A stretch of DNA of 64,000 bases from Phoebastria nigripes (lineage: Eukaryota; Chordata; Aves; Procellariiformes; Diomedeidae), in assembly GCA_035582835.1 (NCBI GenBank), contig JAYKAV010003152.1, positions 1-64,000 of the forward strand. Reading direction: 5' to 3'. Within the stretch, counting starts at the first letter, position 1. Each line of letters opens with the position of its first letter. The position numbers were made by a program, and so were the translations under genes. The notes beneath the pieces were generated by a model that was not told the origin of the DNA, searched no databases, and saw only the letters and a list, made by a program, of their open reading frames with translations. Positions 38,804-49,905 of the stretch are shown one piece after another.

Positions 38804-40356
38804 GACACATATAGAGCAACTGATTATGAATGGCATGATTTACTGACGGAAAAAAAAATAAAGATGAAGAAGTTTCCAGGAGATCTTGTGTGAGAAAGAC
38901 TGAGTATCTTCTTGCATTTGGAAAATAAATGCTAAAGATGCTAAAGATGAGATGAAACCACTACTGCTGGTATTCATGATGCAGTTGGCTAATGGCTTGG
39001 GAAGTCTCAATTGTTGCAGGTTAAAGTAGAACTGGGGGTCAAATTTTCTCTTCAGTGGGGAAGTCTGTGCAGAGAAGGTGAAGTTACAAGTCTGCACTGC
39101 CCCGCAGTGCCCGACGTCCTTGCAGACATCGATGTCCTCCCTGGCTGTGTCAGGGAGTTTGCTCTGTTTGCCTTCGGTTGGTATGCAATGCAAATTGGCA
39201 GCGCTTGTTCCTGGTCTGTGTGTAGTTGCAGGCTGAAATAATAGCATACAGGCCTGAAAAACAGGAAACCTAATTATTGGAACGTTGCAATTAATGTAAT
39301 AGGGTGATTGAGAGTGCAACTGGTAAACAACTGGATAATGGGCCAATGAGGAGGATGTCTGGAGTCCATCAAAGAACTATCTGAGGCCTCCACAAGACAC
39401 CTGTGGTATTTTATGACAAAGACATCCAAATATAGTACTCAAAGATGTACAGTATGAGCTGAACACATGGTGCTGCTAATGANGAGTGCTGGAGTACATG
39501 CTTAGCATAAGGATAAAATAATTACCCAGTTAAAAATGCGTGCTAAATTATGATAGATGGTAACAAGCAAAAGGCATGATGCAAAGCATAAGGGATTGAC
39601 TAAACATAAGTCCTGGGGAGGTGGTGATGTAGACTGCCTCGGTGGCTTTCACCTCATTTATCAACACCCAGGTGCCGCAGTGAGCTCAGAAGCCGCTGGC
39701 CATTGATGCCCAGTGCATGGGTAGCTGAATCTCAGTGTCTCCGGTAGGCATGCATGAGCCCAACCAAAAAAACTCAGAAAAACTGCAGCTTTGAGTGCCT
39801 CCCCCAGAAAGCGCCTGGGGAGGGGAGGGAGCTGCCGTCCTGCCACTGAGCTGACACAATTAGTCACTGCCACGACAGCTCATCTCTGCCGGTGGGTGTG
39901 AGAGGGAGAAAAGACGAGAGCTTGAGAAGAGGCAGGGGAGGAGCGGATTGGGAAAACACACGAAGGCAGAGCTGTACACAGCCAGACAGGGTTAATCCCA
40001 ATGGGGTTTATGCTTCTTCCCCCTCCTGCACCCCCAGAAACTTCAGAAAACTCAGATTGACTATGTAAATGCACACGCACAATGAAGAGTTATTTATGCA
40101 GGCACAGCAGGAGGGAGTTTTTGCAATGACACAAGTGCTGCTGTCAGAGTCAGAGCCGCCGGGGCACGTCCGTGTCACGTCTGTGGGGGCTGCAGCCTGC
40201 CCACGGGGTTTTTGCTGAAAAAACGGGCCCAGGGTGCACTAAGGCAGCAGGGCATTTTCTGTCAGGGAAGTAGCTTTCTTTTTAGAAAAAAAAAATAAAT
40301 GAAGGTATAGCTTGATTAACCCCAAAGCTGTCTGGGCAAAGAGGCTTGCCCTGGAC
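38804..40356. other. Noncoding DNA without recognised features
   Basis: It contains a 9-bp tandem (GCTAAAGAT) at about 38932-38949. The 168-codon minus frame at 38840-39346 has no recognisable domain. Confidence 0.45.
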
Positions 40357-40570
40357 CCTAGCAGACAGATCACTGGCCTTGGGGGCTGAGAGTCCAAATT
40401 CTTGCTCTGAGCATGTTAGGCTATCACTTTCTTTCCTCCTGAAGATGCTCCTTGCTGCACGGATGATTCAGTACCCGCTGGACGGCAGCGTGGCAGGCTG
40501 GGTAGACAGATGGCTTGGGGCACTCACCTGAGGCATGAGCATCGAGTTCAAACCTGCGCTCCAACTAACA
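40357..40570 (+). mobile_element. Possible degenerate tRNA-derived SINE, two heads
   Basis: Two stretches resemble the head of tRNA-derived SINEs. The first (about 40357-40411) reads CACTGGCCTTGGGGGCTGAG then AGTCCAAATTC, which is a B-box-like site at 40391-40401. The second (about 40501-40560) reads TGGCTTGGGGCACTCACCTG then GAGTTCAAACC, B-box-like at 40544-40554. Both lie on the same strand about 150 bp apart. The A boxes are poor and neither folds as an intact tRNA, so these would be old copies. A chance resemblance is possible. Confidence 0.33.
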
Positions 40571-43500
40571 GGTGCCAACACAGAGTGAAACTGCTCTGCT
40601 CCAGAGGCTGAGGGTGAAGCTCAGGTCCCTCACCCCACAGCTGGGGCAGTGGAGGGCTCTGCACCGTGATCCGCTCGCCCTTCCCTCCCTTTTCCCTGTT
40701 AAGCTTTAACATTTCGATGGTTCATCCTCCTGTGGAGCAGGAAGATGACCAGAAAGCTGGAATAAATGCACAGAATGTGAACAGCACATATTTTAGAGGA
40801 TTTACATTCCAGTAGGGAAAACTTAGATGAGACACAAAAGTCTCAGTAAACTGCATTTCATAAAAGGAAGATAGTCACCTTAAAATGCTTTTCAGGATCA
40901 GTAAAATTAAGTGAGAAGAAAGAATTTGAGGAGCAGTGCTTAGTTTTAAAACACATTACATTACACTTAGTCTGTCACCAACCTTTCTCACTCTGAAGGG
41001 TTAAAAGACCTTTTATGAGAGGAAGAAGATTAACATAATTTGTATTAGAAATTATGATTATTATGGCAGAGAAATCAGGGCAAGTATTTTTATTCATGCC
41101 CACATTCTGGCAATGACAATTTACTTTTCTAATGCCTATGGGACCCTGCTGAAGAGCTGTAAATGATATTATCAGCCATGCCTCAGCAAATCAGTACCGT
41201 GCACACACAAGTGGCATGCTGGCAGGGCAGCAGCACGAAGAGAGCCCGAGCAGGACAGCAGGAAGAGCCACTTTACATCCTACAGCCTTGTGCATTGCTT
41301 TTCCACCTGCAGGGCAGCTGTCTGCATGCTAAAGCCAATGGGGTTACATCAGGGATGAATTTAGCTGTTATCTGCAGAACTTTTCAATAGCCTTGTTGTT
41401 GCTATCACTGTATTGCCACTTGAAGACATTCATGGCATATGGGATGTACTGAACACACAAATCCTTCAGTTACTCACCAAATGCTGTGAAACTTGTAGGT
41501 GGCTCAATACTCAAGCAAACAGCACTTGCAACTCCCAGTTACTAGCAGGATGCCATGTACAAGCCCACAGTGTACTTGAGAAATTAGTAGATAATTAGCG
41601 TGGATTAGGAGAGTTGAAATGTTTCAGATTTTTCTATAGGTCTATCGCTAACAGATCTGAATGTGTAACAGCTAGTTCTGAGCATGTTTATAATACCAGT
41701 TCTTCAGCTCTTTAAGGCAGAGCCCATCTTTTAGCATGGGCGTAGATAGGTCCCAACCAAAGCAAGCTCCCGACACATACGGGCTCCCAAAAGTCTCGCT
41801 ATTGTAATGGACATAAATTAATTCATAAAACACAAGGTTGTCTTGTCAGAGGAGGCTTTGTATAGAAATATTAACCTGTGAATAAATAGTATGTTACATT
41901 GATTAAAAAATGTCTAAGCAAAAGATTTCACATTGACAACTCACCTTTGGTAGGATATACGAAGAGGAATATGGTGTATGATAGAGCCCATGTCAAAGAA
42001 TTATTTAGCAAGTCCTGAGGGGGAAAAGAGATCATATGAGCAACTGGGAAAGTGTCATAGAAAAGCAAGGGGAATATCCTGCAATATAGGTTATGACAGC
42101 TGGGACTGAGTATGTTATTTCAGATCTACTTAAATTGGCTCAAGATAGCTTTGCCTCGGACTGAACTAGAAAAATAAATTGGGAAGGAGCTGCTTCCCCG
42201 GCTCTGAAGAGGGTGGGGAAAGCCAGGTGGCTTGGGATGTGCAGAAGGTATTTTGGGAGTTATGGATTAAAAGAAGACAGAATTCTTGCTACTGTGTCAA
42301 ATTGCTGGGACAGTTGCCATAGCACCATTTGCTGCTAAGAATAGATTTCTATAGCCCAGCAGCAGGTCAAAATATTTATAAGAGTTAGGATTTTTTTCAG
42401 GGCCAATTCAAACGAAATGCAGGACCCTGTACACAACTGCTGAAAAGCACAAGATGTAACTCGCACGTCCCAGCCCCGAACTAGAATGAGGTGGGGTAAT
42501 TTGGACACAGGCATTTGGTGTTTGACATGAGCTTCCATGAAAATCGAAGTAGTCTGTGACACTTGGTCTGTCTCGCCTGAACCTTGTATCGGGAGACAAA
42601 GAAACAGAGCTTGGATCCCATTTTAAAGCAGATTTTGTAAAACAGGGGAACGACTGAGACACAACAATGATCTGAAATGATTTTTCCTCTCACTCACCAG
42701 TTTTTCCTTCGTAGGGAACCTGGCAACTCTCTGCGCTTCCTATGGTGCCGAAAAGAGATTTCCAAGTCCAAAGCAGGACTCTGTCCTCTCTGCAGTTGTC
42801 TCCAAAACGTGGGTGGCAATCCAGCTGCCTCACTCAGAAGCAGTTCAAAGGCACCGTGACACAGCTGCCCCTTTCAGGCACAGAAATCACTTGCCCCAAA
42901 GCAGAGGTTTGGAGGCAGTAGCTGGAAGTAGGTTGCCTAATTGAGCTTGCATTGTGCATTGGTGCAGCATGGGAACTGTTCTTGCTCCCCCAGCAATTAT
43001 TGGGTAGAGTTAGAGAGATGTTCAGCAGCACAAAACAATTCTCAGCACTGTGGTGAATCAGAATCTGATCAGGGAATGCTGCTAATGTTTGACCCTCTGC
43101 GATGGAATGGATCCACCTTCCCTGCCTCACCTACATGTGGCTGCACACCTGGGCCGGACCACCAGGGCAAACTCTGCACAAGCATTTCTCCTGATGTGGA
43201 GTGGGGTTGAAAGGTGGAATTCAGACTATTCGTCAGGAAGAAAAATAAAAGGTGATGACAGTCTCCATAAAAATAACCTCTTTTTGTCACTTAGGACANT
43301 TCTGACATAAGACAGTATTAATTTATGAGAATCGCAATGTCACCCCTCATCACACATTTGATTAAATCCAGGAGACTTACTGCAGAGACAGGCGAGCTGT
43401 GGGCAGAGGATGCTGACTCCTTTTTAGCAGTTCTGGGGGATTATTGTGCTTTATAGAAATATCAAAGAATGGGAGAAAAGGGTGAGCAAGAAGGAAAAGG

Positions 43501-44486
43501 CAACCACAAGAGTCTGTTCTCTTTAGAGGATATCAGTTAAGCACACTGACTCTCTGGAAAAATGATGATACACTCTCTGCCTCTGAGCACTACTTCAGAA
43601 CAAGGAGCTTGTTCTGTGCAGGGTATCTGCTAATTGCTTATCTACCACTCTGATCAGAAGATCATAATTTTGAAACTTGGGTGTATAAAGAAATGAGAGG
43701 GACAGGGGCTTAATACTGACAAAAAACCCCAGGCAGTTCTTAAAAGTTGCCAATGTACTAATAGCTTCCTCTTACTCTTTTCTGATGCGCTTGAGCTGCA
43801 CACAGGGCTTCCCACAGCATTAGTGTGATGAAGCCTTTTTTACTTCCTCACTGTGACATTCACAAGAAGACGTTTGCTGACTGTATGTATTTGTTCCATG
43901 AATATCTGTATGGTGCTTTCTCCTTCTGTTTCACCCACACCTTTCTGTACCAGCTCATCTTTGATTCAATTAAATCTCACCATTTTAGAGGTGGATATAA
44001 GCTGGACTGCAGTGCAAGCCATCTATGTACATAAAGAATTTCCCATAAGGGCGTGTAAGAGAAGCCAAACTGGGATATGGACACATCCTTAAGTGTTTGT
44101 GTCTTAGTGCTGGTTTTATTGGAGAAAACAGTTATCAGCCTACTTTCCTCTCAGGAGAAAACCAGAATATGCTATTGGCAAAACACACAGCATGTCTTCC
44201 TCTTAACCACAGCCTAACTTACCGGTCCAGTAAATGTACGACTCTGCTTGTGCTGACCTGTAGCTAGGATGATTTTGATAGCACAGCTCAAAAATAGAAG
44301 CCAGTCCTTACAGTCAGTGTGGGGATTTCTTATTATTTGGAATGTCCCATAACAAGTTCATTGTTGAAGTCATGTAGGAGGAGTGTGAAGAAAGATGGAT
44401 CCTTTCAGCATATGAAGCTCTTTGAGACTGTGCACCCAGTACGAAGGTTTGGCAAGCTGGGAGCAAACGTACAGGAAGTGGGTAGG
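40571..44486. other. Noncoding DNA without recognised features
   Basis: No gene or clear repeat. Overlapping frames at 42335-43310 on both strands carry no domain. Confidence 0.45.
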
Positions 44487-44590
44487 AGTAGAAAACTAAA
44501 AAAAAAAAAAAAAAAANNNNNNNNNNNNNNNNNNNNNNNNNNNNNNNNNNNNNNNNAAAAAAAAAAAAAAAAAAAAAAAAAAAGTAGAAA
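44487..44590. repeat. Poly(A) tract interrupted by a 40-N assembly gap
   Basis: A run of A (44498-44516), forty N (44517-44556) and a further run of 27 A (44557-44583) form one homopolymer region of unknown true length. The 8-mer AGTAGAAA occurs just before (44487-44494) and directly after (44583-44590). A long frame through the tract is an artefact of the homopolymer and gap. Confidence 0.95.
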
Positions 44591-46820
44591 TAGGATGAAC
44601 CCAGTCAGGTCACTTCTCCCACCGTGTTGTATCTGGGCCAAAACCACTGCGTTGTGTAGAGTGCATGCTTGTAGGAGGGAGGACTGCAGGCGGAGAGGAG
44701 ACACCTGCTCGCTGGAAACAGGCATACAACTCCTAAGAGAAAAATCACTGCCTCAGCTGTGTGTGTGACAGGATCNGGAACCTGGAAAGCCACTTTGGCT
44801 GCTGTTACACTGGGCTATTTGCAGTAAGTCCCGCGTACAGGTGTGCTAGGAGTCACCAGAGTACAGTGTGCTGGATGGTGCTGNGAGGCTTCAGAGCGGA
44901 GGCAGACAGCATCCCCTTACCAAGCTGGTAAATCTGAATTACAGGTTGATATTAAACCTGCAGCCATTCTGCACTAACATACTTTTAAAGTGATTGCCCT
45001 GTCTTTCTAAGGGACACTAGACTCGCTGTATCGCCTGGGAACATACCTGCTCGTGGTGCTGAGGTGGGGTGGGAGGTGCAGGGGCCCCAGCCCCAGCCCT
45101 GGCCCTTCTGACAGGGACATCCCAGCAGAGAGGTGGAGAGCCTCCCTGCATCATTTCGGTTGGTGGGTTTATCTGTGGGCTTTTTGTTTCCCAGCTGGTA
45201 GCTCTACTCTAGATTAGAGGTAATTTTTATCTTTATGACTAGGCTACTGTGAAATCTAATGCTCACGTTGTGGGAAATGTAGCGATGATGCTACAAATTA
45301 TCAATGTATGTATTCTGAGTCATCACATCTACAGAAATGACAGCATTTGGGTCATAATAAAACAGAGAAACCTCTTTATCCCCTGACATCTGATATCAAC
45401 TGAATGTATGCACTTGCAGAAAAAAAAGGTATCTTCCAGATTAAGGAGACAACACGCCTCATTTCCCTGTAACCAGCTACTTCACCCCTTACCGGGGTGC
45501 CATACTCCCTACCTTGTCAATCTTTGCTATTGACTCCTCAACCAGTTTTCTTTTTCCACTCCTTCTGCTGTTTCTTGTTTCCTCTTCCACCTTTCCCCCC
45601 GTTCACTTTCCAGCTCTTTCTCCACTGCTCAGAAATGTGTGAAGTTAACAGCTCCATACCTGCCGCTTGCCACTGTTGCTTTTCCCAGTCACCTGTCGCA
45701 GTTTCTGTGTACACCTCACATTGAACTAGTGGTGAGGGGAGACGCTAAGCTCGGAGGCAGCAGTGGGGAAGCAATTGAATTTGCAGCCATTGCCTNGGGA
45801 GACCAGACTTGTGATGCATGTTTTCAACACACATCGCTGCTGGCAATCAGAAGAGAGAAAAGCGCCTATTGTTTTCTTTCATGCTCTAGGCTCTCCCAGT
45901 GATATTTTTGCTCACTGTGTTTTTTCTGCCTCAAATTATGCAATTCACAGGAAGTCTCCTTGTATGAGAGATTATTGAGAAAATAACTGTTTACACAAAT
46001 CAGCTGCAGGCTTAAAGATGTTACACACTGGAAGAAGCCAGCTGCATCTTCTTATCATATCCTGTTGGTTAAATTATGTTAAGATGCTGGGACAGTGAGT
46101 CCACTGAAATCCTCATTGTTTTCTGTTTTAGCATCACTGGAACGTACCCAGTGAACAGAAGACCTGTCCTGCAGTTTTATAGAAGTAGCATTATTATTTA
46201 CAAAACAACACTCAGAGCAACAAGCAAACATGGCCCATGGGAAAAGCTGATGGTACCATTTTTCTATACTAAGGCAAAAAGATAAAGCATTAATGGCAAA
46301 TGATTTTTGTGTGGTCTATGTAAAGCAATTAAAAAAAAATAATCCCAGAAGTCATGACTGTGAAAGAGCACCTTGTGCATTTCCTCTTTGAAGGACTCTC
46401 CACAAACTACTTATCCTCATGAAATCTCAAACTGTGAACCACTGGAAGTGTGAAGGCAAAGCACCAGGAAAATAAAATTTTTATAGGCAGATGCAACACT
46501 TACCAGCTCTGGATGGCATCACATTTGGATCTGGTGACTACGGCTTGGCAAAACTGCTTAGTCAATTCTCAGCAAACAGAGATTGGGAAATTCAAACAAC
46601 CTGCAAATTTGGGAAGTAATTTCGGTCCTGCTTTAACAGGAATGTCAGGACAGACACTTCTTAAACAGAGAAATTTCGTTTTAAAATTCAGTGTTTCCAC
46701 ATTTTTACTCAGACAGAAGTTTTGATTTTTTTCCCAGATTCGGCTGACCTAGCTTCCACCTAAGTGCCCAAGGTCCTCCTGGAGAAAGGGGCTTAGGGCA
46801 GCTGCCCAAACCACGGGAGC
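44591..46820. other. Noncoding DNA without recognised features
   Basis: No supported gene. A pyrimidine-rich AG at 46130-46131 and a GT at 46253-46254 bracket an open stretch, discussed among the rejected items. Confidence 0.45.
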
Positions 46821-46844
46821 CTGGCTTGGTAGAAACCAAGCCAG
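46821..46844. repeat. Perfect 10-bp hairpin with 4-nt loop
   Basis: CTGGCTTGGT (46821-46830), AGAA, then ACCAAGCCAG (46835-46844) form an exact inverted repeat. It is GC-rich enough to be stable in RNA or as a small cruciform. There is no T-run after it and no gene context. The arms are too short for a microRNA precursor. Confidence 0.85.
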
Positions 46845-49069
46845 ACAGGTAGGCAGGAGCTTGCCATCCAGGTCAAACTCAATCTGGGTTAGCAAGTGTA
46901 CTTCTCAAATCACACAAAGCGGTGTTGGTTTTGCTCCTTTGCAGAAGGCACAGGAGGTCTGCCAGAGCATAGTACTAAAACTGTCTGCCAAGGCTGGCTT
47001 TTCAAGTCAAAAGCGTACCTCCTACATTTTTTATTCTATGGGGGGGAAAAAAAGTCGCATTTGGGGAAAGACAAGAAAACACAGATGTGTGTTTCAATTC
47101 AGTTTCAGCCTCTTCTCGCACCATAACGCACGACTGGGTGGCACGAGAGCCATCGTCCTGGATCAGGCTGACACAGTACCTGCTTTTAACATTGAGAGAC
47201 CTAAATACAAGGTTTGAGGGTTTTTCACTGAAAAAAAAAAAGGCATAATACAATAAGAGAAAAATGTTTAGAATATAACCATTTCTTTATGACTTCCAGA
47301 AATGCATATATTAACAAGTAGGGGAGGATGGTACTTTTCTTAGAGTATTGCATAGCATGGTTTTGAAAGTACAAACAAGATGCCCTATGAAGGCCTAGCG
47401 GAAACAGCCACATGCTGCCTTTATGTTTTTGTTCCGCAGGAATGAAAAACAAGGAAGATGTGCAGCACTTTCCACAGTGTCCCTTCCCACATGTGCCCTC
47501 CTGAGAGGCCCCCAGCACCCCGGGCAGATGCTCTGCTCCAAGCGCCCCAGGAGGCACTGACAGTCGGACCTGGCGGCTCTGTGGGCTGACATGGCCATCA
47601 CGTGCTGAACAGCTGCTGATGCAGCCTTGGGCGTTGCAGTCCCATTTACTGAAGCATCGTGAAGGTCATCCTCTATGCTTACAAATGTATCTAGAATTTT
47701 TTATATTTGTATTTAACTTTCCAGCTGGATCAGCACCAGCCGCTTCCATGTCCTGTGTCACCCCAGTGACAGCACCACTGAGGAGGCCACCAAGCCTTTT
47801 GCATGTGTGATCCCACCACGCTGGGAACCCTTGGCTGAAAGCTCTGGCCATCCTTGATTTAGCCAGGGCTGTTGGCAGAGAGGACAGCTACCACACCTGC
47901 GTGAATCCTCCTGGGACTTATCCTCTGGGGACCACAGGCAGATGTCCCTTTGGTGACCATCCAGAAAGGAAGCAACTGTCCAGTGCATGCTTCTGCTTTG
48001 TAATGTGGTTGGGGAAGAACCATGTTTTTGGCTGCGGGGCTCCCCAGCACATCCATGGGCACACTTGCCATAGATGGCAGCCATCACGGCAGCACTGATT
48101 ATAAACCTATTTGCAAAATGGGATTTGGCCGTGCTGAAGCGCAGATACTAAAGCTGCAGATGATCTCAGCTAAGGATTTGCAGAAAGAAGGGCAGCCTTA
48201 ATCTCTCCCAGGAACACAGCCGGAGTCATGCAGTTGGAAATAGCAGCGTGGATGCAGTAAACAAGTGCAGCATTAGCTGCCCCTCCTCTACGTGCCAGCG
48301 CTACCTACCCAGCAGAAGGGGCATCTCAGGCCCCTGACATCCACCTTCATGAGCCCTAGCCATGACCTCTGCTATCACAATTAGTGAAAAGCATTGTAGC
48401 AGCATACGCTCTACACCAGCAGCTAGCAACATGGGAAAGCTGAAATCATCTGCAGCAATCAGCCACTGTCCCAGGGAGGAGAACACACTGTCCTGAATCT
48501 GACCAGGAGGTCAGCTGAGCTCTTAATGGTCAGCACACTCTCACAGATGCTTTCATTGCTTACTGAAATAACCATTATGATGTGTTCTTGCTGTCTTAGC
48601 ATAGCAACTGAGTATCTTAAGAGAAGCTGTCTTTTTTGCTGGTTTTTGCAAGATAAATTTGTTTTTAATGCTTTAAATTGCATTAAGGAGCACCAAAGGA
48701 ATGGGATTATCACCAGCTCAGGTGGAGGTTTGCTGCTGGCTGGGCTTTTGCACAGGCTGTGCCAGACCAGACTTCCCCAGCCTGTCCTGTCAGTGTGCTT
48801 TGCTCATGAGAGGTTGGTGCAGATCCACTGCTGACCGTGAACAAGTCAGCATCAACCTGAAGCAAAGCCGTGTTAGCTGCTGGCGTGGCTTGTGCAACTT
48901 GGACAGGGGACCTCTGTAGCATCCATATCAGGGTGCTACATGCGTCAGCAGAAGGAAGCTGCTGCGCTAGGCACAAGTGGGAGAAACAAACAAGTCAACT
49001 TATGCAACTCAAACCCATGCATTGTATACAACCAAGGAGGCACTAGCGCTTAGGACAGTCTCCATCCTG
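46845..49069. other. Noncoding DNA without recognised features
   Basis: Nothing assignable. GC-richer patches at 47.4-48.1 kb give overlapping chance frames. Confidence 0.45.
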
Positions 49070-49905
49070 AATCACAGAATCACAGAATGGTTCAGGTTGG
49101 AAGAGACCTTTAAAGGTCATCTAGTCCAACCCCCCTGCAGTGGGCAGGGACATCTTCAACTAGATCAGGTTGCTCAAAGCTCTGTCCAACCTGACCTTGA
49201 ACGCTTCCAGGGATGGGACATCCACAGCTTCTCTGGGCAACCTGTTCCAGGGTCTCACCACCCTCATCGTAAAAAGTTTCTTCCTTATGTCCAATCTGAA
49301 CCCACCCTCCTTCAGTTTAAAACCGTTGCCCCTTGTCTGTCACTACAGGTCCTGGTAAAAAGTCTGTCCACATCTTTCTTATAAGCCCCCTTTAAGTATT
49401 GAAAGGCCACAATAAGGTCTCCCTGGAGCCTTCTCTTCTCCAGGCTGAACAACGCCAACTCTCTCAGCCTTTCTTCATAGGAGATGTGTTCCATTCCTCT
49501 GATCATTTTCGTGGCCCTCCTCTGGACCCACTCCAACGGGTCCATGTCTTGTGCTGAGGGCTCCAGAGCTGGACGCAGTTCTCCAGGTGGGGTCTCACCA
49601 GAGCAGAGCAGAGGGGCAGAATCACCTCCCTCAACCTGCTGGCCATGCTTCTTTTGATGCAGCTCAGGATACGGTTGGCCTTCTGGGCCACGAGCGCACA
49701 TTGCTGGCTCATGTCCAATTTTTCATCCACCAGGATTCCCAAGTCCTTCCCCTTGTCTGTTCTCAATTCATTCATCCTCCAGTCTGTATCAATACCGGGG
49801 GTTGCCCTGACCCAGGTGCAGGACCTTGCACTTGGCCTTGTTGAACTTCATGAAGTTCACATGTGCCCACTCCTCAAGCCTGTCAAGGTCCCTCTGGATG
49901 ATACT
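49070..49905 (-). mobile_element. CR1 LINE, 5'-truncated 3' end
   Basis: On the minus strand this is the classic end of a chicken-repeat-1 element. It finishes with the 8-bp tail repeat ATTCTGTGATTCTGTG (rc of 49073-49088), preceded by the conserved 'GGTTGGACTAGATGACCTTT' region (rc near 49114-49133). Upstream on that strand lies the C-terminal part of ORF2. The 5' end is lost near 49905, where similarity stops abruptly after CCATCCAGAGGGACC-type sequence. Severe 5' truncation is the norm for CR1 because reverse transcription starts at the 3' tail. Length is about 830 bp of a ~4.5-kb element. This is the strongest single indicator that the genome is avian. Confidence 0.95.
49312..49860 (-). 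pseudogene. CR1 ORF2 C-terminal remnant, frameshifted
   Basis: Two overlapping minus-strand frames together encode the region downstream of the reverse-transcriptase catalytic core. The first (to about 49550) contains [20 protein letters not shown] and [16 protein letters not shown]. The second continues with [16 protein letters not shown] and YEERLRELALFSLEKRRLQG. The change of frame falls around 49548-49552, where bases are missing after CAGCACAAG. The reverse-transcriptase motif with catalytic aspartates and the endonuclease are absent through 5' truncation. No functional product is expected. These blocks are a hallmark of avian CR1 ORF2. Confidence 0.93.

Noticed and set aside
38840..39346. 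168-codon minus-strand open frame, the longest that does not cross a gap
   Set aside because: No domain, signal, repeat or splice context. The length is within chance expectation for 64 kb read in six frames.
40501..40570. Intact tRNA gene
   Set aside because: The B-box-like core is present, but no cloverleaf with acceptor and anticodon stems can be drawn. At best it is a SINE relic.
44319..44768. 149-codon frame with a poly-lysine centre
   Set aside because: It is produced by the poly(A) tract and the 40-N gap; translation through N is meaningless.
46132..46252. Possible 121-bp internal exon (pyrimidine tract plus AG before, GT after)
   Set aside because: The stretch is open in one frame, but the encoded peptide matches nothing I know and the donor site is weak. 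Such triplets of signals are common by chance.
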